Assembly: GCF_933775445.1 (NCBI RefSeq)
Contig: NC_065873.1
Coordinates: 21,452,001 to 21,516,000, forward strand
Source of the DNA: Argentina anserina
Lineage: Eukaryota > Streptophyta > Magnoliopsida > Rosales > Rosaceae
Length of the DNA stretch: 64,000 nucleotides
Reading direction: 5' to 3'
Part shown: piece by piece, positions 12,508 through 30,200 of the stretch
Layout: the number at the start of each line of letters is the position of its first letter
Position numbering within the stretch: position 1 is the stretch's first letter
The notes under the pieces: model-generated
Databases searched by the model: none
Told to the model about the DNA's origin: nothing
The model's input: the letters and a program-made list of their open reading frames with translations, nothing else
Translations under genes and position numbers: made by a program

Positions 12508-14517
12508 AAACTAGACACTAAGGCCTAGAGAAGAGATATAAGACACACACTAAGAAACTAAGCTCAAGGTATGCAAAGACACTTGAAAAAGATTGAAGGG
12601 GAAAATAACTTGTTTGGTAAGAGCATAGCTCTTTATTTATAGGCAAATAAAATGAGGCTTTATGGAAGCCCAAAGAAATAGCTGATCAAATCAACTTGGC
12701 CTAACCAAACCAAAGATATACAGTGTTCTGAACGAAACTGGTTAAGAACCATGGTTGAAAACAAAATGGTTTTATTTTATTTTACCATGTGCACTAAACA
12801 TGTTTCATCATAAAACATGGGCAGTAAAACATTGAGGATTACAAATGTCAGTGAACGAGATAATATTAGATTCACAAGGACAAGAAAATCAGAAACTAAG
12901 AGATCAACAAAATCTCTAGGAATCAAAGATGATTTTTGACAGAGACGAGAAGAACAATGAACAAGATAATATTAGATTTACAAGGACAAGAAAATCGGAA
13001 AACAAGATATCACAAATATCTCTAGAAATCCAAGATGAAATCTGTCAAAGACAAGAGTTCGGCGGGAACACAACAGAAACTAAGAGTTCAACAAAATCGC
13101 TAAATATCGAAGGTGGTTTCTGATTGAGACAAGGATACGGCGGGAACACAATAGAAACTAAGAGATCAACAAAATCTCTAAATATCGAAGATGGTTTCTA
13201 ATTGAGACAAAGATACGGCATGAACACAAGTTCCTTAAAACAAGCATAAATTCAAGGAGAAATGTTTGTAAGAGATGCATATGCATATGAAGATGCATAA
13301 ACAAATATAAACAATGGTGATAACAAAAACTAGAGATTACAAAGGACAAAAAGGATTAGACTCAAACTCATTATCTAGTGGACAATGAGATGTTTCGACC
13401 GAAAGTTTAAAAGACAAAGAAGTCAACAAATATCTACACAAGAGATTTGATAGAGTACAATAATTCGGTGCGGGAACACATACCCCTTAAAAAGTGATTA
13501 TAAAGTGATATGCAGATGCATGAATACTTATATAAACAATGAGACCACAATGGCAAAGGAAAATGTTCAGAGTGACTAAAAGAAAAATCTTGTTATAGAC
13601 AAGATTCCATATAAAAAGTGAAATGTCATCTTAAATCATGATAAATGAAAAGTCAAAAATGACTATGATTGAGTTGTAATAAGCAACCACAAAATCAGTA
13701 TCGATGCATGTTTGAGAAAAAGAGAAAAATATCGACTTCAACTTGGGAACATAGATCCATAAATTGTGGAAAACATGTGTCACACATGGAATCTATTATT
13801 TCACAAGCAATAAGGTGAAAATAATTAACCAACTTATGGACAATTCAGTTGTGCTAATCTGATAAAGAGAGTATGGATTTAACATGGGAACCCAAACAAG
13901 CACGTTTGTGCACATAACTCAATTCATCAAGTTGCATTCGAAATATACCCAAAAACAACAACGAAACCAGATTTGCCATCCTGTATGAGAAAACATGAAA
14001 TGCATATGCATGTTTTTACCTTGAGTCAAGAGTCATGATATCGTTTTAGGTCTTCAATATTGACTTGGGCCAGTTGACTTAAAAACACACATGGTTTGGG
14101 TTGATAGCTTAGGTTAAGATACTTGCCAATAAACGTATATTTACAAACATCAGCCAGTGACCATAGCAAGTTCTCCTCACTACATGAAGTTGGAACTCTA
14201 CCTCTCTTACTAGATTAAAAAAGAAAACAAGGGAACAAGGATACTCCAGATTATCCGAAATCACATAAAACAGTGGATCCAAGTCCCAGTTGAATTTTTC
14301 AGAATGAATCATATTAATGTTAAAATTCGAAAAAATAGAAACTTCATTTTAAAGTTCAGACTTCAGAAGAGAGATCATGATCACACAAAGGGTCATTGTT
14401 TTATGGTAACGAACAGAGTGGATGTAAGGCAGAATGAGTCGATACTTAGAATGTTGCTTCCATTTCATCATTCAGCAACCCCAGTTCCTGATCCAACAGT
14501 ATCAAATGTTGCATAAC
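12508..14517. other. Spacer between Copia element and mTERF gene
   Basis: Contains the imperfect tandem repeat described separately (12848-13228). Related A-rich sequence with GATGCATATGCAT-like words continues to about 13560. No coding region was recognised. The part nearest the gene (about 14180-14517) is its 3' flank and is duplicated beside the pseudogene. Confidence 0.5.
12848..13228. repeat. Imperfect tandem repeat, units of about 78-107 bp
   Basis: The word AGAAACTAAGAG followed by TCAACAAAATC recurs at about 12891, 13075 and 13153. A diverged copy lies near 12997. The last two units are 78 bp apart. The words TAATATTAGATT and GGACAAGAAAATC recur 107 bp apart in the first two units. 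Confidence 0.75.
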
Positions 14518-15660
14518 TCACTCGCATATATCCACTTTTCCTTGGTACACATCCGACAATTGGGGAACGTGGTCAAGATATCTGGTGACAAACCTATACA
14601 AGAAGCGCTCTTCTGATATCGAACATAGAGTAGCTAAACTCAGCTCCTTTTCTTCTATGAATCCTTTCAGCAACAAAACTTTGACAACTGAACCCCTAGG
14701 GATGATTCTCTTCTCCAAGCTGTAACCAAATATATATGGATACTTTGCAATATCACCTGATTGCAATCCCATCTTGTTCACTAAGAATTCCATTGTTGCC
14801 ATTATTTTCTTCTCAGACTTAGTCATGCACATTGGACACGACCTGAAGGCAGAACGAATATCATCATCCGACCAACCCCAACTCCTATACGCCTCCTGGC
14901 ATCGCTTCCATGTCTCTTTTGCATATAATGCGGCCATGGCATGCACAAAGTTGGCCATCTGAGGGTCGAATCCTAATTGCTGGACTTCAACCACAAGTTG
15001 ACTGAACAATTCAGGATCTTTCAGAAGAATACGACCCTTATATGTTACCAAATAGGCAAGACAGGACTGGGGCATGCTCAATTCTCTCACAAACGCAACA
15101 TTGGGTATCACATGTTTTGATAGGTTTTCAAGGAAAACCCAGGAGTTGTTCTTCCAAATAGTGACGACCTTCGAATCAGAGAGCACCAGGTCTTTGAGGA
15201 AGGTATAACAGGGTATAATGTTGTCTTGCAAGCTTCGGTCGAGAAGTCTTGGGTTGTATGTCAGTACTGTTGCAAGGTCGAGCCTTGAGATTCCTATGGA
15301 GGTCAAAAACTCGAACTTTGGCAAAAGGGTGTTCTGGGCATCAGCTATGACAAGTTTTGGGTGTTTCCGTACAAGAGCTGAGATCTGGGTATCTGAGAAT
15401 TTATACTCTCTCAAAAGGGATAAAACAGTCTCTGCTTTTGGTAAAGAATGAAGGTTTACCTTGCGGGCTGCTACAATGGCGGCTTCTTGAGACAGCCCGC
15501 ATGAGTGAACCAGGTAAGAGACTGTAGAATCACCGGAGCTGTTGCTGCTGGCTGGTCCCTTTGTACAAATCCACCGATGTTGAATTCCGAGATGGGCACC
15601 ACCAACGTGGATAGAGAGCCAATTTTTGGAGAAGAGACAAGACAACATTGGGGATGCCAA
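14518..15660 (-). CDS. mTERF-family protein, predicted organellar
   Basis: Single-exon gene of 380 codons, the usual architecture for the large plant mTERF family. The N-terminus (MASPMLSCLFSKNWLSIHV, then basic and serine-rich) looks like a mitochondrial or plastid transit peptide. It is followed by repeated mTERF helices with the characteristic Leu/Pro pattern (FSDTQISALVRKHPKLV, IGISRLDLATVLTYNPRLL, LGFDPQMANFVHAM, SEKKIMATMEFLVNKMG, IAKYPYIFGYSLEKRIIPR). Family members bind organellar nucleic acid and act in transcription, splicing or termination; the specific target cannot be told from sequence. The first ATG is used because it gives the transit-like leader and no upstream in-frame ATG extends it. 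A broken paralogue lies at 4154-5144. Confidence 0.93.
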   Translation of the reverse strand: MASPMLSCLFSKNWLSIHVGGAHLGIQHRWICTKGPASSNSSGDSTVSYLVHSCGLSQEAAIVAARKVNLHSLPKAETVLSLLREYKFSDTQISALVRKHPKLVIADAQNTLLPKFEFLTSIGISRLDLATVLTYNPRLLDRSLQDNIIPCYTFLKDLVLSDSKVVTIWKNNSWVFLENLSKHVIPNVAFVRELSMPQSCLAYLVTYKGRILLKDPELFSQLVVEVQQLGFDPQMANFVHAMAALYAKETWKRCQEAYRSWGWSDDDIRSAFRSCPMCMTKSEKKIMATMEFLVNKMGLQSGDIAKYPYIFGYSLEKRIIPRGSVVKVLLLKGFIEEKELSLATLCSISEERFLYRFVTRYLDHVPQLSDVYQGKVDICE

Positions 15661-16386
15661 TTCAATAATGGAGACTTGATTGGAAGAACAGGGATTTCGG
15701 TACTAGGTATTTCCGCGGCGGCTTGGTATGTGTCGAGCTTTAAAGACCATGTAAACCTAAAGACTCTCCAAGACACCAACTGTGTATTCTAACAGTTTTA
15801 GGATTCGAACCTCTACTAGACAAACAAAATCCCCATTTTTGGACATTCCCGCTGCCTTTTGTTTTGTGATGAACTGATAATGGGGTTAGGCTTTGATGGT
15901 AGTACTTAGACTAGGAAACTGAACTGAACCAAGTCTGGTGAATCTGTCGACAAAAATTGGTTTCTGCGAGGCGATGCAGAGCAGAAAGCCTGTAGCAAAC
16001 CGTACCATACGAGTTCCGGCGATCACATCACGGAGCCCCTATCAATAGAAGGGGTCAAGCAGACAACAGTGACAACAAATCAGCAATGCAGCACAGGCAA
16101 CTCATTAAAACACTGGTTTTTTTTAATATTCTTACCAACCACAAAAATAGTATAGCAGTACATAAGCTCTTTGAAAATAATTGCACATTAAACTCTGGAA
16201 AAGAAGGTCATGGGTGAATTGCACAAAACTGGCTTTAACAGCGGATTGCACAAAAATAATCCACCCCATTCAAAAATCCTACAAGTTTAAAAGAGTAGCA
16301 TATCATATACAGCAGAACCCCAATTTCCTAATCATCCTGTACTTCCAGCACACCCCAGAGTAACATCCCCAGCTCCAGAATTCAAA
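15661..16386. other. mTERF promoter region and CUL1 3' UTR
   Basis: Both neighbours are on the minus strand. The stretch near 16386 must contain the CUL1 3' UTR, and the stretch near 15661 the mTERF promoter. No clear TATA box or other element was identified. Confidence 0.5.
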
Positions 16387-21798
<5,412 letters not shown>

Positions 21799-22480
21799 TT
21801 CTGTGAATAATTATGCTCGACTCCCAACTGCAACTTTATCAGCATAATTCAAAACAAAACAAAAACTGATAAGAACCTAGCCTATAATAATAATAATCAC
21901 GAATTCCATAACCACCATCACCAACACACAACGACAAAAATGAGCTTTAATCAGACCAAAACCACCTCAAATATTTTCGGCGTATTGAAATTAATAAACA
22001 AGCTCAACAACACAGGGAAAACCTAGATATGTGACAAAACAACATGCACCGTCAACATTCACTCGACACAAAAATGCGCAGAGATTCATCATCAAAAAAT
22101 TGAATGCGAAAACAAGAGCCATATATACCTAGAGAAACCGATCCCTGAGAAATAAAGAACCCTAGGCGAAACCAGAAACGAACAATTGCAGGTCAGAGAA
22201 TCGAAAATGTAACCATTGCGAAGAAATAAAAAAGAGGCAAAACGACGAAGCAAAAAACCAAACCCTGGGAATCGTGCTAGAAGGTAAAAGAGAGATGCGT
22301 ATGAGAATCGAACGGAGAATAGCTGGAGAGGAGGTGAGGGGTTACCTTGGGTGGGTGAGATTAGGATGAAAACCTAATCGGAACAGTGCGGTGGAGAGAG
22401 AAGAGGGCTCGAGAAAATTCCCAAATACTACGAACCCTGGAAATCGCGGAGAAAGAAAATGGAGGACGAGACTGACTGGG
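21799..22480 (-). promoter_or_regulatory. CUL1: CUL1 5' UTR with an intron
   Basis: On the minus strand a donor AAG|GTAACC at 22345 pairs with an acceptor CACAG at 21801, two bases before the start codon. This gives a leader intron of about 545 bp. The leader exon lies upstream of it (about 22346-22450). Leader introns of this kind often raise expression in plants; here that is inference. Confidence 0.7.
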
Positions 22481-22865
22481 AGTCGGGTATTTCTTTTTTT
22501 ATATAGAGGAAGCGGAGTAATCTTATTTGATGAAATCTTATTTTCTTGAGAATTCTATTTTTAGGAATATAAGTTTTTAAAAATTGTAAAAAAAAATTAT
22601 TTAGATATTATTTTCTGAATTTTAAAAAATGTAGATTATAAAAAAAATCATATTACACAAATCTAATTATAAAAATCACCAACAGTTTCAAAATCACAAA
22701 AAAGTTGGTCTCTTAAATTTCTTAGACCGTTGCCCTTATAGGTTTTGAAAATTATAATGTGTCACTCTCTCTCTCCTCATTTCGGCTCTCTCTCTCTCTC
22801 TTTTTGTCTCTCTCTCTCTCTCTCCTTGACCCTGATCTCCACCTGCAACACCAACTCCAACCTAG

Positions 22866-23373
22866 GCTACACGGAATCGGGTACGGGTACGTGGAAGCGA
22901 AACGTTTGGAAACGCGGAAGCGTGTTTTTTAAAAAATTTAGGAAGCGGGTACGTTTTAAAAACGTCGAAATAAAAATATATATATATATATTATACAAAA
23001 AATAAATATAATAATAAATTTTTAGTTTAAGTAACTCAAAATCTCAAATAACTTAAATAACTTGGTGTTCAACATTCGACATAATACAAATATAATGAGA
23101 GATCTAGGTATCAATAAGAGAGAAGGAGAGTCGGCGACTTGGCGGGAGGTCAAAAATATGTCGAAATAAGTCATTTGACTCGACGAAGGTAGGTCTAGCC
23201 ATTCATTTAAAAAATAAAAAAAAAACCTTTATTTTTTAGAAACTCGCGTTTCCAAAACTCATTTTTCTGGAAACACGTTTCCGGCACGTTTCCGAGCGTT
23301 TCCGGACGTTTCCGGAGTGGTTCCGCTTCGGAAGCGGGAAACGTGGGTGTATGCACGTTTCCTTGTTTCCTAG
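22866..23373. repeat. GTTTCC/GGAAGCG-rich insert with possible 5-bp target duplication
   Basis: The left part carries repeated GGAAGCG, GGGTACG and AAACG words. The right part carries the complementary GTTTCC, CGTTTCCGG words, so the ends are loosely inverted. CCTAG stands at both borders (22861-22865 and 23369-23373). No transposase frame is present. Confidence 0.4.
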
Positions 23374-24099
23374 ACTCCGACAACTTCGAGTCCACCCGCC
23401 TCACCGCCGAGCTTCTCAACCCCATATTCTGACTAGTTTCTCTCTTTCCGCATTCTCTAATCTCCATTCTATTTGATTCTTTACTCCTCTCAAATATGCT
23501 ACAGTGCTTTGGACTCTCTATCTTCACCTACCTCGACGGCACTCGCAAAATCAAACCCCTACCTCTCGATGAAATCCTCATCATCATGCTTGATCGAAGA
23601 GAGAACCGCCATCGGAGATCAAAAGCTAGATTGACGTCCCCTAATTCAGAGATGGCCTTAACTATTTTCACCAACGACGAATCCGCTCGTCTTCTCTAAC
23701 AACTTCTATTGCATTAGCGCGACGTGTGCCACCCGAATAGCACACCAGCATGGCCTCAATTGGAGTGATGCGCGCGGCCGGAGCTGATCATGAAGTCCAA
23801 TTTGGTTTGGCACTGGTTGTTTTCGATCTGGTATGGCAATAGGTGTGGAGTGTGATGTGAATCAGAGATCTTGATATCAGAGATCTGGATCTTGTCGCCA
23901 AGGCCGGTGTGATCCTTGGTTTGAGGATATCTGGAGCAGCGGTGATGTGACCGCAATGGATGCCAAGGGAGGAGGAGATGGATGAGGCCAGGCGGAGGCA
24001 TCTGTGGTGAGTCCATAGAGATGAAAAAGCTTGATCAATTCTCAAAGGCATGCAAATAGTGTTGACTTACAAGGATAAGGTTAAGGTAAAGTAAAACAC

Positions 24100-24605
24100 T
24101 GTAACTACCGTTGTGACTATTGGTGTTACTAGAAATGTAACTACGTTGTGGCTTGCAATGTTACTTATAATAGTAGTCATATTGATAGCCACACTGATAG
24201 TCACACACGTAGTCACATTGATAGTCACACAGGTAGTCACACTACAACTACCAATGTGAATAAAAGTTGACTCTTAATGTGACGGTTATTGGTATGACTA
24301 CCAATGTGGCTATTAGTGTGACTATCATGTGACACGTGGTGTGACAACGTCAATGTCGATATTTGAATTGTATTGGTTTATTTGAGAAGTTAAAGATCAC
24401 ATGAACAATAGCCAAATGTTGGTTAATTATATTCATTTTTTTCTTCTTATTTTTTTTCACATTTTCTTCTTGTTACATCATAGTCACATTACTAGATACA
24501 CGGGTAGCCACACAACCATATACAATGGCAGTCACAATGTCATTATTGTTACAACCAATGTGACTACAACTGTAATTAGTGGTGTGACTGCAAGTGTGAC
24601 ATGCT
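24100..24605. repeat. Cluster of short TGTGACTA / TAGTCACA repeats on both strands
   Basis: About 500 bp in which TGTGACTA-like words and their complements (TAGTCACAC, GATAGTCACA) occur repeatedly, separated by 8-15 bp. The cluster could fold extensively. A 120-bp AT-rich gap without the motif splits it near 24360-24480. The family is unknown. Confidence 0.65.
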
Positions 24606-25813
24606 AAGAACAAAATTTAAATTTGCGAAATTAAATTAATATTCAAAGGAGATCGGTATGAATGTGTTCACAATCAAGAGAATAACTTAGCCTTGGACTC
24701 CGGTTTCACCGGAAAAGCTTGGAGCACCGCCATGAATGGCGACAACCCATTTTAAGAGTTTCTACATCTTATACTGTGGTCGATTCAGAACGGGTATGAT
24801 ATCAAATGAAAGAAGAGAAAAAGATATTTTCAACGGTACCAACCACGCTCAAATATATTGCCAGACGACCAAGTTATGGCCGGAATAAGAAAAAGAATGA
24901 AAAATAATAAAAAAAGAGTGAGAAAGGGCAAAACAGTCAGCAAAATATTTAAAAAATGATTTTTTTTCTAATTTTGTTTGAAGCTCGTTAATCTTTTTGT
25001 AATTTCCAATTAAATGTAAATACCATTTTAATCGGATTATCTTATTTCACTTTTTTATAATTTAATATTTGGTTTGGTACTAAATAATAATTTGCCCTTT
25101 AAAAATAGTTAGAATTATAAGGAAAATATTGAGAATTAAATAATGACACTTATTTTTAAAAGAAAATAAACATGGAAAACATACTTCAAATTTTCCTTAT
25201 ATTTTCCAATAGAATTTTGCAGTTTCTTTGAAATTTCAACTCAAATAGGATAAGGAATATCAAATTTCTAAAATTTAATTAAATTTCTCATAATTTTCTT
25301 ATATTCAAACGAAACATAAATAAATAAAGTGACACCGCCATAAAAATGTAACTAAGAGTTCTATATTGGGTCTACTTCCCTAAGGTGAACAATTATTATT
25401 CACACTCGCTTTAGAGTTATCACATCGGACCATATAAAATCCTAACCGAGTCCTTTTTTTCTACAATTTGGAACACAAATCAAATAAAAAGTTCAAATTC
25501 AAATGAAAAACAATAAACCAAAAGGTGCTAACCTATAAAAAAATGAGCATGTATAACTTCGACAACATATGCTCATAGGGCCTAAGAGTCTAAGACTTTC
25601 ATGTGTACATTTTAAGTGATGTGATGAAGCTATGTAGGACTGTGATCTCCGAAATAATAATATAAATGATTAATTGTGATAATAGTTGTATTAGATTTTG
25701 ATTTTATTTTCATACATTGAAGATGATAAAATCTTATATGAATGATTGTAGATTTGGTCGGCCTAAAATTTGAATATAAATTTATGTTTTAGAGAAAGTG
25801 TTAGATATAGTTT

Positions 25814-26567
25814 GAAAAATTAGGCAAAAATGTCAATTTGCACCATAAATTTAGCCATAATTGTCAGTTTGTACCCCGAACTTACATTTGAGTCAATTTA
25901 CCTCATAAACTTAGTATAAATTGCCGATTTGCACCTCATCCGTTAAATTTAATGTTTTCATCCAATCTTAAGTCACATGTCATGCATTTGAGGGGTCTTA
26001 TTGTCATTATATATTTATTCATATTTAATAATGAAATAAATTAATAAAATTACTTAAGAGGAACGGTTGCTACTATGTTTTTTTCGAAATATGTTATTAT
26101 TTATATATTTATTATTTTATGTGATATGATATGTTAAAAGATATTAAAAATATAAATAAATACATAGAAAATTAAAAACAAATGTGTACATATAAATATA
26201 TAAATATATATATATACACAACACACTATATTTGAATGAGTGAATATGTTGAATATATAATTTGAATTAGGGTTAAGTATGTAGAAAAAAGATGTAAATA
26301 AATAATTTGATTAAAAAAATAATCCTCCTTTTAAAGAATATTTTTATTTGTTTTTAAGAAAAATATAAATAGAAATGACAACATTACCCTTTATATGCAT
26401 GACATGTGACGCAAAATGAGATAGAAACAACTAAATTTAACGGATGAGGTGTAAATTGGCAATTTTACAAAATTTAAGAGGTAAATTGACTAAAATGCAA
26501 GTTCGGGTGCAAATTAACAATTTCAACCAAATTTAAAGTATATTTTAATAATTTTTCCGAAAAATTA
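25814..26567. mobile_element. MULE-type MITE with long terminal inverted repeats
   Basis: The element itself is 25823-26558, about 736 bp. The ends GGCAAAAATGTC and (complement) GGAAAAATTATT lead into inverted repeats of roughly 170-180 bp, sharing blocks such as AGTCAATTTACCTC, CACCTCATCCGTTAAATTTA and TCACATGTCATGCAT. The 9 bp GAAAAATTA lie directly at both borders (25814-25822 and 26559-26567), the target-duplication length of Mutator-like elements. The centre is AT-rich and has no transposase, so it is non-autonomous. Confidence 0.85.
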
Positions 26568-27234
26568 TATTGTTGAATGGTTATGGCAACAATACCACGA
26601 CATACTCCTAAATACGAAAGTACCAAGAACACGAGTTACATAGCATCGCTATTGGTGACATCCATGAGTCAATATAGCCTAACTCCAAACTAACTTTTAT
26701 ACACATGCATACCCATGGGCTACAATGAAATTTAAATACCGTCGACATTTGTCATGAAACCTCACCACTAACATTAACACAAAACTAACTCATCATCTTA
26801 AAATTTATATTATGAAACTACCATATCAGGTTGAGAGTTTGTTCAGGTCGAAGAGTTGAAACTTAGTTTTGACCATCTTCAATAGTCTTTATGCTAAAAA
26901 TGTTATACTTAGCGATTTTCAATTTATAAATTCGCTTTATGACGCATAAATGGTACACATGGAGATCAGAAAATAAAAATGAAAAAGAATAGAAAACAAA
27001 CCGGGTCGGAAGCCAGTACCCGGGAACCCGGCTCGGTGCCCAACCGCCAAATAGCGCTCATGTGGGGTTTTACTCTCCTACTGTGCTTCTACCCTGTTCC
27101 TACATCTCCCTTGTTTCGTCAGAGCTTTAACCCTAAACTCTATCCCCAACCCCCCCAGTAATTAAAATCACCCCAATTCTTTATGCCCTACCTTCCCCAA
27201 TCCCCAATTCCAAGCTTCGAGTTCGTCGCCGGCA
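26568..27234 (+). promoter_or_regulatory. LD: Promoter and 5' leader region of LUMINIDEPENDENS
   Basis: AT-rich upstream DNA changes to a pyrimidine-rich leader (CCCCAA, TTCCCC words) from about 27050 to the start codon. A 60-codon frame at 26979-27161 lies within it and is treated as leader sequence. No clear TATA box. Confidence 0.45.
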
Positions 27235-30200
27235 ATGGAGGATCTCACTGACCTAGATATTGGCAATTCCGTCGAGTCCTTCCACAAGTTCGTCGACTCG
27301 CAGCGCCAGCTCTTCCACAGCCAGATCGATGAGCTCCAGAGAATCGTCGTCACTCAATGCAAGCTCACCGGCGCCAATCCTCTCTCTCAGGAGATGGTGC
27401 GTTTTCCGATTCCGGCTCTCTTGTTCCAATTTCTGCTGAGAATTTCGAGCAAAGTTTGAATTAGGATTATAACAATTAGGACTATCCTAAATCTAATGCC
27501 TGTTGTTTGTTTGGCTTGTGCAGGCAGCTGGTGCGCTTTCGATTAATATCGGTGAGTCTTGTGATTGAGATTGTTAGTACTAATGGTGCTAATTGAGACT
27601 GTTATTAGTGTATAAGCTGCTAGGTGTGTGTTAATTGGTCCTGCTGTCATTTGTTATGTTGTTAATTTGTGTCTTTTTGCAGGAAAAAGACCTAGAGATT
27701 TGTTGAATCCAAAGGCTATTAAGTATATGCAATCTGTTTTTTCAATTAAAGATGCCATTACAAAGAAGGAGTCCCGGGAGCTCAGCGCGCTGTTCGGGGT
27801 TTCAGTCTCGCAGGTTGTTTGTTTTTGGTTGATTTTTAGGTGTTTACTAAGTTGGTTCGTGGTAAACAGAACTTAGCATCTCACTTGTGGAGTAACAGAT
27901 TGATATTTAAGATGTGCCATTAAGCTTTTATTAGTGACTGCTTTAGGGTTGTAGAGAGTTATAGGTCTATGATTCGCGTCATGTTTTCCATATATCTTCT
28001 ATCTTCACGTATCTTTGTCATCATATTAGTTTGGTAATTTCTGACTTGTGTTCGAATTGATCCATAGGTTCGTGAGTTTTTTAATAGTCAACGATCCAGA
28101 GTTAGAAGAATAGTTCAGTTGTCGAGGGAGAAGGCTCTCAGATCCTCTGAACATAAATTGCTGGAGGGGGTGCCGACAAGCTCTGATCCACTGATGCCAA
28201 TTAATCACCTTCCTTTAAACACTATTGGTTCACCAATTAATCCCCTTCCTTTAAACACTGCTGGTTCACCAATTAATCCCCTTCCTTTAATCAATATTGA
28301 TTCGCCAAGTAATCCCCTTCCTTTAAACACTGTTGGTTGTCCAAGTAATCCCCTTCCTTTGAACACTGTTGGTTTACCAAGTAATCCCCTTCCTTTAAAC
28401 ACTATTGGCCCCACCAATGTCGAGGAGGCGCCATCTTGCTCAACACAAGATACTTTTTCTGGATTGGATGACGTTGATAAACATTTTGTTGAAAATATTT
28501 TCAACTTGATGCGGATAGAAGAAACATTTTCTGGGCAAGTGAAATTGCTGGAGTTGATATTGCGGATACAAAATTCTTCAGTATTATGCTGGTACTTGCA
28601 AATCACTTTGTAGGTTTAAAACTATGTCATTGTCATCCGTTTTGATGATCCTGACAACAATTTGCATACATGCAGGTTCTTAACTAAAGGTGGTGTGATG
28701 ATTTTAGTGACATGGTTGACTCAAGCAGCTGATGAAGAACAAACAAGTGTTCTACTTGTCATCTTAAAGGTGTTTGTTGTTCTGGAATTCACTCTGTCAT
28801 TTCTCCAATGTTATCTTTGCTTACCAAGCTATATTTAAGTGTTGCACAGGTTTTTTGTCATTTGCCTCTATCCAAAGCTCTTCCTGTACATATGTCAGCC
28901 ATACTGCAAAGTGTTAATAGATTGCGGTTTTACAGGACATCAGGTGGGCTTACCTTTCAGGGCACCCTATATGTGTTTTTCATTTCTTTCTCGCGAAAAT
29001 TTCACTCAAACATTCTTCCTTTTAACGTTTAAATGAGCTGAAAAGTGAAAACTAAGGCTTCTTCACACAATGATTTCCATTTATGTGTCTCTTCAGTTTC
29101 GATATGTAAACAATTTCATATGTGTTTGAGTTGCCTTTGTCCGTACAAAATGATTTTTTTTTCAGCTATTAGAACTGAATTTTTTTCCAGGGCAACTATA
29201 TAATCTATTTATTTGATTTGCAATTTTATATATGATTCAGCTGTTCTGTATATACATCATGAAAAATTTGAATCTCATCTTTCTAATTTGAACTTCAGAA
29301 ATATCAAACAGGGCAAGGGTCTTGTTATCAAGATGGAGCAAGTCATTAGCAAGAAGCCAAGCTTTGAAGAAACCAAATGGCATGAAAACATCTAATGATT
29401 CGCAAGAATTAGCGTTGCTGAAGCGAAGGTGAAGATATCTTTCTCTCCCCTGGAACGAAACATTTGTTTAATCTGTTTCTCATGATCTCTTATAATTTTT
29501 GACAGTATCGATGAAGCTATAAGCGATGATCCATGGAATTCGAATGGTGATGGTCACGTAAGTTCGTCATAGAATAAAGTAACATAGTTCAAGTTAGTTC
29601 AAATTTCATTTTCTGATTGGTCCTCTTTGTTATGCAGGAAGACATTCTTGCCTTGTCATACGAAAGTGCAATTAAATCAAGGTAAAAAAATTTCTATGAT
29701 CTGACAGACATTTTATGAGGATGGTAACATTTCTATGTTTTGAAATTCCCAACTCTTTTCTTTTACTTTTCAGGAAATTGGAATCTTCCGAACCAATGAA
29801 GCTATTGATAGCATCATCAGATGATTTAAATAAGAAACACATCCTTGGTATATCTGCATCCCGTATCCTCCATCTTGATTTTGTAATATTTATTTCTGAA
29901 GTGATGCATCACAGTTCTCAGTCAACATATTTTAAAATCTGTTTGCTAATTGAACTAATATTCATATATCAAATTAAAATATTGGATAGATTAAAAATTT
30001 CAAATAATTTCTTCATTTTGCGTGGTTATGGTATTTAGTCCCCTAACTTCTCTTGTATGACCAAGTTCCCGAATATAGTTTCCCTAAAAAAAGTTATATA
30101 AAAGATTTAAACAAGGTTTCTTTGTTCTATAACTTTTCATTCAAAATTCATTTCCTTAGCTAGTAACAGAATTTAAAGGACGCAGAAAGGTTCAATTGGT

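Larger units (their letters stand above)
22481..25822. other. Spacer with repeat clusters
   Basis: Holds a CT microsatellite (about 22761-22825), a GTTTCC/GGAAGCG-rich segment (22866-23368), remnants of a possible coding exon (about 23370-23700), a TGTGACTA repeat cluster (24100-24605), and then AT-rich DNA with nothing recognisable. Confidence 0.5.

Noticed and set aside
28205..28606. Minus-strand 133-codon frame with repeated KGRGL motif
   Set aside because: It is the complement of the LD minisatellite exon, whose plus-strand frame matches the known protein.
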